Assembly (NCBI GenBank): GCA_963662175.1
Contig: OY759221.1
Coordinates: forward strand, 33,850,045-33,914,044
Direction of reading: 5' to 3'
DNA length: 64,000 nucleotides
From: Aradus depressus
Taxonomy: Eukaryota; Arthropoda; Insecta; Hemiptera; Aradidae
The translations under genes were made by a program, and so were the position numbers. How positions within the stretch are numbered: the first letter of the stretch is position 1; each line of letters opens with the position of its first letter. This document shows, in pieces, positions 46,969 to 59,268 of this stretch. A model generated the notes under the pieces. It saw only the letters and a program-made list of their open reading frames with translations, was not told where the DNA came from and ran no database searches.

Positions 46969-49349
46969 TAAAACCAACAAAGCCCATTAGACACATCCCA
47001 CAGTCCCACTACGTACTTCACAAAATCAAATCCAGTCCATTTCGTAAATATTTTTACACAACCAACAAAAAGTAAATAAAAAAAGGTTCTCGCATAATTA
47101 AATACAATAAAAAAAAAAATTCAAATTAAACAACCAATCCTTAAGAAACGTGAAAGTATACTAAATCCATTCTCAACGGTGGTGTCACTGAGAGAACCGC
47201 ATTTCAGAAATAAACCTTGGGTGAGAAAATGAGGACACATCGGTACAATAAGCTGTCAGCAACACTGATAACTAAATATAATAGACTAAATTGTAAAACA
47301 CATGTTTTGTTAACTTTAAATAAGAAATAACACAACAAAAATAGAGAAAACTGACATATGGAGCGTCAGAGGATCGATTAGTGACGTCACTGCCAGCATT
47401 ACCCACCCACTCAGCCATTGATAACAATACTTAATTCAAAACATTACTTCAAAATATCATTTTCAACATTTTTTATATATATAAAAAAATAAATAAATAT
47501 ACGAATGAACCTTTTCAACTTTTTTTGAAAATTATTTACAAAATGGACAAGTAAAAATTATATAAATTTTACTTGCCTTGTAGATGGTCTCGTAAAAAAA
47601 AAATATATATAATAATAAGATTCACCCCATAATAACGCAAAATGTACAAAACAATGTTACGATTTATGGTGAAACTTGCAAGAAACTGTACTAAAGTCGA
47701 GGATAGCAGGGGTTGACTACAAGGCCCCCGTCGAAGTATTGACCGAGTATGGCAGCACCTTCGCTAGCGCTTATTGGTGCTCTTATCACACAAACTAGCT
47801 CCCCCCCCCTCCCCCCCGCCACTCGTCCGGTTTCATTATCGCCATAAACTCCTTATCGAACCATAGAACCATAGTCAACTGGCCTTAACATTTTTATAAA
47901 AAACTTAAAAATAATATTAGTTTAAAAATATATATATATATGGATATATTCCTTACTTATTATTGTTAAACTCGATGAGATTGTTGTTGGCACTTTTTAT
48001 TCTTTCGAACTCCATTTTTTTCAAAATATATGTATATATTTCAATTATTTTAACTCACTACTGAGAAAAATATAGAAGAAAATAAACATGCAAAAATTGG
48101 AAGAACAAAATACACTAAAACACTACTATAGCTGCTATGTACCTCTAAATATATGAGATTACATAATTATTTCTTTATTATTATTAATTATTCATTAAAT
48201 ATCTGACTGAAAACATTGTCGTCTACTTTGAATAAAAAATGAAATATATACATATTAATAAATGTAAAGAAATAACAACAAAATTAGAAGGAAATATGTA
48301 AAGAACTTAGACTAGATTAAAGAGAAATAAAATAACGAATTGGTAAAACAAAATGACAGAGCAGAAACACGACAAGTGACAGCGAACAAACACAGACAAT
48401 GACAGAACTAGGACTGAAAACAGGCGCAGCTTCCCAAACCCCTCCACCCCCACTATCCCTCCTTCATGTCCCCCACCCCAGTCCAGGGCTAGCTCAACCA
48501 GAACCACCCCAAAAATTCTCAGAAAGTTCTGTGAAAAGTTTATTTACATAAAACAAATTTAAAAGTGTATTCCTCCCTTTGTTGATAATGTACGCTGTGC
48601 CATCGTCGACCAGATGATTACGACAACTCGTTTCACTGGTAGTTTCTCAGTTTTTATTAGAAGCAAATGACATTACTTAAAATGTTCAGGAACCTTTATT
48701 TATTGAAGTATTATTGGGTTTAAAATTGGGAATACTTTGAAATTAACAAAACAAAAAAACTAATTATATTAAAAATCTATAGTCACAAGGAATAAGCTGT
48801 TAAGTCATAAAATGAGTTAAGAGTACTGTGATCAACTCCCAAGCCATCTGTGCACTGAGAAGAAGTTGGGAGCTCAGAACTCTAATACTTTCGGAATTAT
48901 AAAGATGTGGGTTTCTTGATATCTCGTAAGATTGTGTTTTCGGTTAGATCAGCTTAATCTACTTCTTTGAGGAATCATTCACGAGATAACTGCATTTAAA
49001 CGTATTCACTACGGCAGACTATTCCAAGTGAAGAGGGCGTTTTCGGTTAAATCAACTTTAAAAGAGACATCATTCACGAGTATTTCAAAAAGTATGGTAA
49101 ATAATTAGATAAGTGTGTATAAAAATTAGGCAAGTGATGGGGAACGATTAGATAACTAAAGGAAAATCCAAGAAAGGATGAACAATATTCATTGTCATTC
49201 ACTCCTATAGATTTAGAAGGTATATGATTAATAATGATGCAAACATAATTTATTTATTCCAAAAACTGGATTTACACGAATTATGCAAAAGTAAAAAAGT
49301 TACGAATTTAGACTTACCAATTTATTCCCTGTGACCACAGAAATAGTCG
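46969..49349. other. Region upstream of RUNDC1-like gene
   Basis: Likely holds the promoter and non-coding first exon of the RUNDC1-like gene. I see no coding exon. A C-rich stretch lies at 47801-47818; the rest is AT-rich. Confidence 0.4.
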
Positions 49350-49783
49350 TTGGTGAATCAATTATACTAAATTTTGTGTCGATACATTCATAATCTCGGC
49401 AGTTATTAGCGTATTTGTGTCGAGCATTCTCTTCGACTGATTTAGCGGAAAATTAATTCGTACCATCCTTATGGGGTTTTGAATTTAAATATAATATTTC
49501 ATGTCGATTTCATCATTACATCTGCAGTTAATGGAACTTGAGCCCTCCTCTGATTCCGCTCAAAATTAATAGGTGTTGTCTTTAAAAGGCTTTGAATTTA
49601 CACACGAAATTTCATGTCAATACATTCATTACGACGGCAGTTATTGGAGTTTCTTAGAGGGTTTTGGATACACATACAATTTCGTGTCGATAGATTCATT
49701 CTTTTTCTCTTCATTTTCAGAATCAGATCGGGGAATTCCGGTGAAAACTGAACATCGAATTTATTTTTCTAGCTAAAAAAGTA
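49350..49783 (+). mobile_element. TACTTCCCCAG-family repeat, partial
   Basis: TACTAAATTTTGTGTCGATA, AATTTCATGTCAATACATTC and TTTTTCTAGCTAAAAAAGTA. Confidence 0.62.
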
Positions 49784-49811
49784 ATAAAATAAAATAGCGG
49801 AAAATAGTCAT

Positions 49812-49921
49812 TTATTGGGCAATGTGGAAAGCAGGGTACGTGACACTACACTGCGCCTCGTCTGAGACCATCGTCCCCACCCATCTATACATCTTGGGAT
49901 TCCATTTTTTGGCAAACAGTG
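49812..49921 (-). CDS. Candidate terminal exon of an unidentified gene
   Basis: An open frame from acceptor ACCTTTTAG to a TAA stop, encoding LFAKKWNPKMYRWVGTMVSD and ending CSVTYPAFHIAQ. An AATAAA overlaps the stop. It enters with one base carried over, exactly what the donor at 50036 leaves. Codon and residue use look like a real protein (Trp, Tyr, Met rich) but I do not recognise the family. Confidence 0.4.
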
Positions 49922-50035
49922 CTAAAAGGTACGAAACTAGAATAAAATGTCAGGTATTAACTTCTCTGTAAATACAGTTCACCTTGGGAATAATACCCTA
50001 TGAAAATTGTTAGTTTGAACAACTTTCTTATCTAC

Positions 50036-50121
50036 CTAATTGCACATGTAGAGGAGGGTCATGGTCTGTGTTTGGCTCAGGTTGGCGCCAGAAACCTCCA
50101 GTAGACATCATCTGTTTTTTA
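50036..50121 (-). CDS. Candidate internal exon of the same unidentified gene
   Basis: Encodes KKQMMSTGGFWRQPEPNTDH and DPPLHVQL, donor TTAG/GTAGAT. The acceptor is uncertain: AAATAAAG before 50121 follows a pyrimidine run and gives phase 1; AACAG before 50111 would give phase 0 and start at Met-Met. Phase 1 fits the upstream candidate exon at 56605-56660. Confidence 0.35.
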
Positions 50122-50296
50122 CCTTTATTTTCAGGGGAAAAGTGAAAAGCTAGGCTGTTTCACAGACTTTTCAAATGTAAAAAAGAAGGTGTTTTTTAAA
50201 TAGTTGTGGAGATACCATGTATTTTACAGTCAATTCATAGTCTTCACTACATAAATACAACTTTGTTTTAGAATTTCCTCCTGTATTAGGACATTA

Positions 50297-50494
50297 TTGT
50301 TATCAACTTGTATAATAACAATGAAAAAATTGAATCAAAAAATGCAAGCTGAAAATACGAAGCTTGCAGTATCCCTATCGCAGCAGCATGGTAAGCCAAT
50401 GAATATTATAGTTAATGCCAAAGAAAAAAAACAACTATGTCAGATATCGTCTGAAGATTTAGAAGAATTACGGAACACAACAGAATTTCAATGA
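50297..50494 (+). CDS. Candidate terminal exon, coiled-coil C-terminus, unidentified
   Basis: An open frame to TGA encoding MKKLNQKMQAENTKLAVSLS, then KEKKQLCQISSEDLEELRN. A splice acceptor-like TTCCTCCTGTATTAG precedes it, so it may be the last exon of a plus-strand gene; alternatively a free 57-codon ORF starts at ATG 50321. Helix-forming and charged. No family recognised and no upstream partner exon seen. Confidence 0.3.
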   Translation: MLSTCIITMKKLNQKMQAENTKLAVSLSQQHGKPMNIIVNAKEKKQLCQISSEDLEELRNTTEFQ

Positions 50495-50917
50495 GAATAT
50501 CTATATCTATAATTTGATTATAATTAAAATGAGTGATGCAAAATTTTCCTTTGTTTTCTATTTAATGTACTAAATAATTTATTAAAATGTATTCCCAAAA
50601 ACATTATATTTTTTTATTCAAACCAACTTTTTTCAAAATTGGTCACGTGACTTGAATATAAAAACTGTAAAAATATATTCTAAATGCATTAAGAAACAAC
50701 GTCGAATAAGAATTTTGAGGTGACAAGACATTATTTAAATTTTCTCAGGAGCACCGTGCCGACTCCTATAATATGCAAGTTGTTTTTCAACAAAATTTTA
50801 AATATAATACATGTGAATTAGCATAAAAAATATATATGTTCCACAGGTTCTCCAAAAAGAATATTATCAATAAAAAAGAAAAAATCACAATAAAAATCAG
50901 TAAATCAATTAAAAGTT

Positions 50918-50960
50918 ATTTAGTTATTGCGACTCATGGCCGGGCTTTAACTGTGAGGTT
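50918..50960 (-). mobile_element. SINE 3' end fragment
   Basis: Only the terminal 40 bases remain (CTCATGGCCGGGCTTTAACT). Confidence 0.6.
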
Positions 50961-52241
50961 AAGAGATGATTTCGTCTGGTATATCTGTGAAGGCTGCCAA
51001 CAGAGTTCGACCTGGACTAAAGTTGCCATATAAGGTAGATACTAAACTGACACCAACCAAGGCTAAGGTCTCCCTCACTTGGTTGCTTCAATGACACTCT
51101 CAATGGAAGTGGCTTCATCAATGGAGGAGGGCGAGCTTTATAAAAAAAATAGGTAGTAGGGCGTTATTGTAACTTTTAGAATTGTGTCCCTCATAATAAG
51201 AAAAAAAGTTTTGAGTGAAATTCGTGTATATATCCGTGATTTTGCATGTCTATTTGTACAATGAGCGAATCAGAGGGAAGTATTCCGTTACCAATATAGA
51301 ATGGTACGTCAGACATGTGGCGTCCTATTATGGACCGCAATGACTGTATTTCGACTTAATCGGACTCCAAAACTCCCTTAGTTCAATATCGTAAGTCCAT
51401 GTGATGACATATCAGTTAGAATAGTGGATTGTAAAAAAATAACTGGAAGCATGCTCAGCCGCTTTTCTGGAACATTTTAATATATCTAACCATAAGGCAA
51501 TAGTGGGAACTTTCTTCAGTAACCAACAGGTATCTCAGAGATAAACTTTCACAAAGTACATAGCACAACAAAACTCAAAGGAACTGTGTTCAAACACGAA
51601 GGTTGAGGGATCATGACTCCAGTAATTGAGAATTTTTTTTGGAAAAATTGAGTAAATAGGCAGTCGTTCTGAGGATCGCTCCCTCAAGTTCTATACTTCC
51701 CTCACTGTATAAAAATGTGATCCCGGTTATTACCTAACGATTTGTGACTGAGTGCCGTCACAAAAAGAAATTTGTAAAGTTTGAAGTCACATGGACAGAC
51801 TGCAGGGGATGGTTAAACCCGAATTTCAAACCAAATTAGTCTTTCCAAGCAAAATCAATGACTTTTAGGACTTGACCCTCTCAGAATTCGACAAAAAAAT
51901 TGTTAGTTATTTCTATTTCAGGAAATACGAACTAAAAAGAATTCTGAATGAGTTCGAATCTCTGCCTCAAGTCTGAGTCAAGCAGTCCGTCAGTGTAGCC
52001 ACTACAACCACTGTAGATTGGCTACGTTCTACATACAATCAAGTCTTCAACCATACACCATTTTGATTGTCGTTCGACCATGACGTAACCAGCTCTGGAC
52101 AGTGTATAGAAAGGAAGTTACCGAGACAATGATTCATCCATCTTCCTCTCCACTCACTTGGTTAAATAAACACTCGTTATTTTCGTCCATTCAACTCTTC
52201 CTGACTTGAAAGAACACATTTTGTATTTGTAAATAATAACA
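50961..52241. other. Non-coding stretch, possible exon trace
   Basis: Mostly unremarkable. On the minus strand 51076-51135 reads SSPSSIDEATSIESVIEATK before a stop after an AAAG acceptor-like end; too little to call an exon. Confidence 0.35.
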
Positions 52242-52713
52242 TTCAGTTTGCTCTATTCTACAAAAAAATATGTAATACGGCCACATAAGAGGACTTTCTT
52301 ATACCAACCACTCTGCATAAAAGCATTAGTTATATGAAAATAATGTGTTGGCATCAACATATTTCTTTGTTTCATTGTATACCGTTATTCTGAAAGTGAA
52401 TTTCTTATACCCAGTGATGCCAGTATGAAATGATTTTGAGAAGGGGTAGGGGGAGTGAGAGTGATCTGTGCAAAAGTGATTAATATAAGAAAATACTATT
52501 ATGGCCTCAACATATATAATATATGTTCATACTGGCATTACTGGGTATAAGAAAGTCACTTTCAGAATAACGGTATACAATGAAACAAAGAAATATGTTG
52601 ATGCCAACACATTATTTTCATATAACTAATGCTTTTATGCAGAGTGATTGGTATAAGAAAGTCCTCTTATGTGGCCGTATTACAAATTTTTTTGTAGAAT
52701 AGAGCAAACTGAA
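52242..52713. repeat. Long near-perfect inverted repeat, about 186-bp arms
   Basis: Arms 52242-52427 and 52526-52713 are reverse complements with very few mismatches; spacer about 98 bases. Contains GACTTTCTTATACC motifs shared with 15286-15368 and 54563-54735. Confidence 0.9.
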
Positions 52714-53079
52714 AGTTATATATTATTTCATTCTTTGTTTATAATATAATATAATATAATTTTTAACAAAAAAAACTACCAATAATAAAAATATATAATT
52801 TAAAATTAATTGCTACGCGTTACACAATTTAAACATTACCCATTTCAAATCTGAATACATGTATTTAATTGGAAATTTTACAAGAAACATTTATGGTAAG
52901 AACCAATTTTTCGATAAGACCAATCGTTTTCGAGTAAATTAACCAAACGTACAAAGAAATGTGTTTTAAGATGTCAATTCAGGACGGTTTTCGGCGTCTA
53001 TGTCGCAAACCGGGTAAACTTCATATAATATATGCATCTTAGTATTCTCTTCAACGTTATTTAAAGAAATGTTTTATTA

Positions 53080-53414
53080 GAGTTAGTTAGATATTATGAC
53101 TCATGCCCGGGCTTTAACTACGAGGTCATATCGCCTACTACCAGAGCGCTCTTTCGTCACTCTGGTGGACATGAGCCCGACTGGGAGTTCTAAATTTTGC
53201 CTACCCTAATTTTTTATTCACCTAGGGCAGCGGTGTTTAACGAGTACCTGACATCATACAGACTCGGGACCATCGCTTAACGTCCCATCCGAAGGAAGGC
53301 GTGCTTGAGTTTATTTTACCTCCCAGATAAAATAAACTAAGGGCCTCCGCCGGGTTTTGACCCACAATCTTGAGCTCAGCAGGCAAGCACGCATACCAAT
53401 GAGCTACCGGCGCT
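53080..53414 (-). mobile_element. tRNA-derived SINE, full copy
   Basis: Reverse full-length copy: body plus tRNA head ending AATGAGCTACCGGCGC. The 3' tail is TTAGAGTTAGTTAG (CTAA-type on its own strand). Confidence 0.88.
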
Positions 53415-53691
53415 CTTGTTTTATTAGATATTCTATCATAAATATAAGCGTTGCCTTTTAAAATGAACATAGGCACAGAAGTAAAGTAGTCTCAATTTTT
53501 CGTACGATTTTGAGACCAAAAACTAATGAGATCTAAGTTAGCCCAAGTGACTTCTTCATTTCAATTGTTTGCGCTACAATTATTTTTTTGTTAGAGCGCT
53601 CACAAAGTTTAAATCACATGCATACACACGCACAGACAGACATCCTCGCGGAAATGGTCAAAACATGTTCTGGAGACCTTAAAAGGAGAAG

Positions 53692-54003
53692 AGGGCGACG
53701 GTAGCTTTGCAACATGCATGCTTGCTTACTGGGCTCAAAATAGCGGGTTAAAAACCCGGCCGGGGCTCTTAGATTTTTCATCCTTGAGCCGTCCTTTGGA
53801 TGGGACGTTAGTTAAGCGATTGTCCCGAGCCTCTACGATGTCAAAACCCTTACTCTGGGTGAATAAAAATTTAGGGTAAGCAAAATTTAGGACTCCCACA
53901 GTAGGGGCGGGCTCAACCACTAGAGTGACGAAAGAGCGCTCTAGTAGTAGACGATATGACCTTGTAGTTAAAGCCCGGGCATGAAGTCATAATAACTAAC
54001 TAA
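53692..54003 (+). mobile_element. SINE copy, nearly full
   Basis: Degenerate tRNA head (GCGGGTTAAAAACCCGGCCG), conserved body, tail AATAACTAACTAACC. Confidence 0.83.
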
Positions 54004-54095
54004 CCTTGAAAGGACAGAAAATATTTTAAAGTAATCTTTAAATTGTATTGCATAGCAACGAATTATAAATTTTTTTTTTATAATCGGTACCTAGT

Positions 54096-54181
54096 ACCTT
54101 GAGCACGCCGTCCTTCGGATGGGACATTAAGCGACTGTCCCGAGCCTGTGCAATATCAGATAGGTACTCGTTAAAATCTCC
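54096..54181 (+). mobile_element. SINE fragment
   Basis: Central block only (GAGCACGCCGTCCTTCGGAT to GTACTCGTTAAAATC), about 90 bases after the previous copy. Confidence 0.75.
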
Positions 54182-54562
54182 TAACCGACGTGAAATTCCA
54201 TTGAAAACTCGATCTCGAATTTTGGCACGATTACAATACTTTCTACATACTACTACTTTACTTCCGGCCGGCCTACTTTCAGAGCAGCCATTCGTCAAAA
54301 TTAAAATTAAGCTCCAAATATATACTTACTTAAACATTTAGAAGGTGCATAAAGAAAAAGTCACGGGATGTATAGACAAAAACGTTAAACGTGAAAAGCA
54401 CACGACTTTCTCTCAGGATGTCGGCTAAATAGTAACATACCATTACCGGATATGACACTGGGAATTAAGAGAAAAGAAAAGAAATTCAGGAATATCCTGT
54501 ACAAGGCCCATTAATGGCACAATAGTAGAATAAACAAAAAATGATGTGGTCATTACAGGAAT

Positions 54563-54735
54563 TTCTTATACCAACCACGCTTTTACAAATCACTCTCTCA
54601 TCTCCCTTCTCAAATTCATTTTATACTAACATTTTACTGGGAATAAGAAGGTAATGCGTTGGTTTTCTTTGTTTGATTGTACAGCGTAATTCTGAGAGTG
54701 ATCTGTAAAAGCGTGGTTGGTATAAGAAAGTTTCA
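54563..54735. repeat. Inverted repeat related to the long foldback
   Basis: TTCTTATACCAACCACGCTT at the left and the complement AAGCGTGGTTGGTATAAGAA at the right. A second inverted pair follows (AAATAAAATATAGTTTGACC against its partner, 54746-54800). Confidence 0.75.
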
Positions 54736-55004
54736 CAGGTTGTCAAATAAAATATAGTTTGACCAATAGAGAGGTCAGATTATATTTTATTTGACAAACT
54801 GTGAAATAATCACTTCTCACTACATCAGCCATCTTCATATTAGTATAAGAAAGTCCTGTAATAGTCATATCATATAAATATTTTTTACATTTTTAATAAA
54901 AAACTACCTATAATAAAAAAACTACCTATAATAAAAAAAATATTAAATATACTTTCTATGAATACTTATTTCACATTATTTGAGGCGCTGTAACTTAGGT
55001 CATA

Positions 55005-55200
55005 TTAGTTCTATCATATCTCAGGTCCTACTAGTATTGTTTCTCTACTAGTCGTACTGTTTCTATCATATCTGAAATCCTACTAGTCGTATTATTCCCA
55101 TCATATCTGAGGTCCTACTAGTATTGTTTCTAGCATATCTGAGGTCCTATTAGTCGTATTGTCCCAATCATTTCATCAAATCTGAGGACATACTAGCGAT
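55005..55200. repeat. Minisatellite, about 35-45-bp unit
   Basis: Degenerate tandem copies built on ATCATATCTGAGGTCCTACT and AGTCGTATTGT. Confidence 0.8.
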
Positions 55201-55773
55201 TGGACATTTAATAAGGAACATTTTTGGTAAGTAACAATTTTTCGACAGAACTAACAGTTTTCGGATGAATGAAGGAAATGCCTAAAAATATGTTTTTCAA
55301 AATTACATTTCAGGATTTTCGTCATGTAAACTCGAAAACTGGACGACCTGCGAAAAATAATATTTCATACAATAGTAGTAGACCCGGAGTAAAGTGGTCT
55401 CAATATTCCTCCGAATTCGGCCGAAATCTAACCAGATTTGAGTTAGCACGTGTGACTTATTGATTCCAAATTTCAAGTTCATAGCTATCGTTTCTGTGAT
55501 AGAGCGCTGACTACTGAGGACCTTGAAACGTCAAAATCCGTTGAAACCTCGAGCTTGGATTTTCGCACGTTTACTATACTTCCTTATACTATAGGTATAA
55601 GAAAGTAATTAACGGAAGGAATATGTTATTTAGGAAAATAATACAAAAAAAAGACAAAAACAAGTTCTCAAGAATTGGTTGACGACAAGGTCACATTCCA
55701 GAAAGTTCTCGCATGTCAAGTCCGAGAAACTAGGATAGATGAGGGCGAAACAGGCAGGTTGACGAACTGGATT

Positions 55774-55938
55774 CCATGTGACAGAAATCCCTCCTGTCAT
55801 TCTAAACACTTATCCATCCAAGTCACGGCTCTCTAAAAATTACCTAAAAATTAATTACCATGTGACAGAAATCCCTCCTGTCATTCTAAACACTTATCCA
55901 TCCAAGTCACGGCTCTCTAAAAATTACCTAAAAAATCC
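55774..55938. repeat. 84-bp tandem duplication
   Basis: Two almost identical copies (55774-55857, 55858-55938) starting CCATGTGACAGAAATCCCTC. 84 is a multiple of three, so an ORF runs through; it is not evidence of a gene. Confidence 0.9.
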
Positions 55939-56091
55939 TAGATTTGAGACCAGTTGTTACTTCAATAGTAAAAGGTCATTGAAAAAATTATTATGGTCCA
56001 TACATATTTTTTACACATCGGTTAACGTTTCATCTATTCGCCCCTTTTAAAAACATTAATTTTTTCCGTTAAACGTTTAACAAAAATCATT

Positions 56092-56376
56092 AAGTTAATT
56101 AGTTGTTATGACTCACGCCCGGGCATTAACTACGAGGTCATATCGCCTACTACCAGATCGCTCCTTCGTCGCTCTGATGGACACCCGACTCCACTACATG
56201 GTCCTGAATTTTTTCGTGCCCATGTTTAGTTACCTAGGATATGGGTCTTCAACGAGTACCTGACGTACAGGATGGGAACCATCGCCATCCAAAGGACGGC
56301 ATGCTCAAGGTCTTTCACCTCCCAAATAAAAAATCTAAAGACCCCGGCCGGTTTTGAGCCGTGAGCTACCGGCGCC
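56092..56376 (-). mobile_element. tRNA-derived SINE, nearly full
   Basis: Reverse copy from tail AGTTAATTAGTTG to head GTGAGCTACCGGCGCC. Confidence 0.83.
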
Positions 56377-56604
56377 TTCAAAATCAGGTGCATAATAATA
56401 ACAATATTTATTTCTCCACATACACAGACAGATTTTTTTTTTCATCAGGGTAAACATGAAATTCCGTTGAACACGTCGCATCGAATTGACAGATTCCATA
56501 ACTTCCCCTATACTTAGTATATCTAGGGAAAGTAATATGGGTAATAACATATCATAGAATCCACACTAATGGATATAAGGTTGTACAAATGTCAAGGTGC
56601 TCAC

Positions 56605-56660
56605 CATTAGAACGGAAATGGAAGTAAACTTCCTTGGGTTGCCCTCGCACTTCCAACTTA
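56605..56660 (-). CDS. Candidate exon, possibly of the same gene
   Basis: Acceptor GAACTTAG, then KLEVRGQPKEVYFHFRSN and donor AATG/GTGAGC. It reads like a conserved exon (strand-like VYFHFRSNG). It leaves in phase 1, matching the 50121 acceptor across a 6.5 kb intron. Weak on its own because it is only 56 nt. Confidence 0.3.
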
Positions 56661-57045
56661 CTAAGTTCTCAAGAAACATCAGTCTTTTTTTTTGTTGAAG
56701 TTTATAAGAGGAAATTCACTCAAAATAGAATGTCTGAAAATCTCTCAACATCATCTTTTGCGGGCATTTATTTCAGTTTATTGCCTCAAAAAAAAAAAAA
56801 CTTCATATCAATTTTAATTAAAATCAGATAATGACTTCAATTAGAGTTGAGTTTCTGGTTTGCGCAAAAAAAGTAAGTTTTTAGTTTTTTTTTTTTTTTT
56901 TTAATTCTACCAGTACGAACATGCTCAATTTTTTTATTAATAACGTTTAAAACTTTCAAAAAAAGTCATGTTATTAAACATTTTTTATACAATCAAAATG
57001 TTAGACATGTCAATCGGACAGTTATTATATGTAAGGTACAAAATG

Positions 57046-57519
57046 AAAAAGTCGTCAGTGAATCACCGGCAGTGTGCTTCCCCAGCATGAATTAATCAAC
57101 TAAGTTTTCGCTCCTCCTCCAAAACCAATCAACCGTTTGGGCTGAAAATCGATAGTTGACTTACATTGGGACTTATGAATCCTCACACTAAATTTTGTGT
57201 CGATATACACAACACCTTCCATCCCCCCCCCCCCCCCCCCCTCCCTCTTCTTGTAAGCTGAAAATCAATAGGTGTCATCTTTAGAAGGTTTTGGATACAC
57301 ATACAAAATTTCGTGTCGATACATTCATTCTATCGGGAGATATCGTGATCAGAGACGAACAGACACATAGGAATAGAGACAGGACATTTTTTTTTCATTT
57401 TTGGAATAATATGATAAAAGTCTTACATTAGGGTTGGAAAACATGAAATTCTGATGAAAACCCATCGGATTTTTGAAATAATACATAACTTTCCGTATAC
57501 TTTATAGCTGGTGAAGTAA
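57046..57519 (+). mobile_element. TACTTCCCCAG-family repeat with poly-C tract
   Basis: GTGTGCTTCCCCAGCATGAA at the left, TTTATAGCTGGTGAAGTAA at the right, with a 19-C run at 57223-57241 where other copies have a C-rich but interrupted stretch. Confidence 0.72.
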
Positions 57520-58203
57520 AATGTTATCAGGAAAATGTAATGGAAACCCGTAGAATGCCTCCCTCAATTAACTATGGATGAAGATTGTTGTTTGGAGACT
57601 GACGTGGGAACCCGTATGGAGAATATGACTTATATGGTTCAGGAAAAGTGTTATAAAGTTAGGAAAAGCGTTACAATGTAACTTTCACTGGAGACATGAG
57701 GAAAGCTGCTCTCAGAGAAGTATCATAGACTATCATAAGAACAACCTGCTGAGATATTTAAAAGAACTTGCCATTATCTTCGCTGTTCATATTTGAAGCA
57801 TTAATAGTCATTATTTAATGGAGTAGAAATATTTTCCTTCTTAAGATTGTGATACCAGAAGAAAGAAGAACTAAGAATAACTAAACTTTATTACTCTATT
57901 TTTGAGAGAAGTATAACACATCAAGGAATCAACGCTTTCTACTCCTTGAAAGCAATAAATACAATAAAAAAATTATAATTATATAATTTGTTTTATTGCT
58001 GCAAAAGGTCGCTTTCAAAGGCTTTCAATTTAAGTAACAATGTCGTACGTCTACAGCTGATTGCAAATAGAGAAATTAATTAATATCAAAAAATTGTAAG
58101 ATTTATTTGGCATCTTATATGTACAGATAGAGGTCGTATGTTGCAGTTTTTAAAATAATTGTTTTCAAAATGTTTGCAAAAAATATATATTATGCATCTC
58201 ATA
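57520..58203. other. Non-coding stretch
   Basis: AT-rich, no gene or repeat recognised. A 37-codon plus-strand frame at about 57580-57680 has no support. Confidence 0.4.
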
Positions 58204-58439
58204 TTGTTAGTTAGTTATTGACTATTGCCCGTCATATCGCCAACTACCAGAGCGCACTTTCGTCACTGGTGGACATGAGCCCGACTCTACTGTGGGAGTC
58301 CTAAATGTTGCCTACTTAGGTTTATTCACCTGGGGTAGAGGTCTTTAATGAGTAACTGACATCGGCTCGGGACCATCGCTTAACGTCCCATTTGAAGGAT
58401 AGCGTGCTCAAGGATTTTTCAACTCAGATAAACAGATAA
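58204..58439 (-). mobile_element. SINE copy, head missing
   Basis: Reverse copy with tail TTGTTAGTTAGTTATTG and body to the GATAAACAGATAAA region. Confidence 0.8.
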
Positions 58440-58929
58440 AAAAAAAACGGGTATTTTGATGTAAAAAAAAAAACAAAAAAAAAACACTATTCATCTCATA
58501 TGTGTATTCAAACATTTAATATCCGATGTATATAATTAATAAACTATTTTGATGTACTAAATTGTATGATGTGTGTAATTACGATGGGCATAAATATTAT
58601 TATTATTATTATCATCTCCAAATCCCAGGCTCTTTATTTCACTTAGAGAGGGAGTAACCACCAGAAATAGTTGTTGACTTTTTGAGACAAGAGGGGTGTG
58701 GAAATGCTCATTTATCCGGATAATGACGAAAGTAATTTTGAATAGGAGGGATGAGGTCTCGTTCCCCTTCAACACTACAATGAGTAATAGTTAAGGTATA
58801 AGGTCAGGCGGCCATCTTCCTAGCAGGTGACCACAAGAATGACGAACTCCCGTCCTACTGTGGTTAGTGGATAACAGTCCTCACAGAGGACACAACAGAC
58901 ATCTATCTGAACCTCATATAGACAAACCT

Positions 58930-59268
58930 CTTAAAACGAATCGACCTATCGATATAAAACTCAATATTTTATACATAGTGGCAATCGAATCCTCATACTA
59001 AATTTAGTTTCGATACATTCGGCAGTTATCAGGACATTTAAGTCCCCCTTCCCTTTGGTTGATTTGGCTGAAAAACAATAGGTGAAATCCACAGGCTCTA
59101 TTATGAAATTCCGTGTCAATAAGTTTATTACAACGGCAGTTATATACACATCGCCTTTTTTTTTTTTAATTTTTGGAATCATGAGGTTGGAAAACATGAA
59201 ATTTCGTTAAAACCACCACATCGAATTTCTGACAACTTTCTCTATACTTCGTTATTTTTAGATGAAGT
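58930..59268 (+). mobile_element. TACTTCCCCAG-family repeat, degenerate
   Basis: CTCATACTAAATTTAGTTTC, TTGGAATCATGAGGTTGGAA and a decayed right end. Confidence 0.55.

Noticed and set aside
51076..51135. Terminal exon reading SSPSSIDEATSIESVIEATK (minus strand)
   Set aside because: Weak acceptor, 20 codons, low-complexity peptide; cannot be separated from chance.
55778..56050. 90-codon ORF with an internal peptide repeat
   Set aside because: Produced by an 84-bp tandem DNA duplication (a multiple of three); no acceptor, donor or family resemblance.
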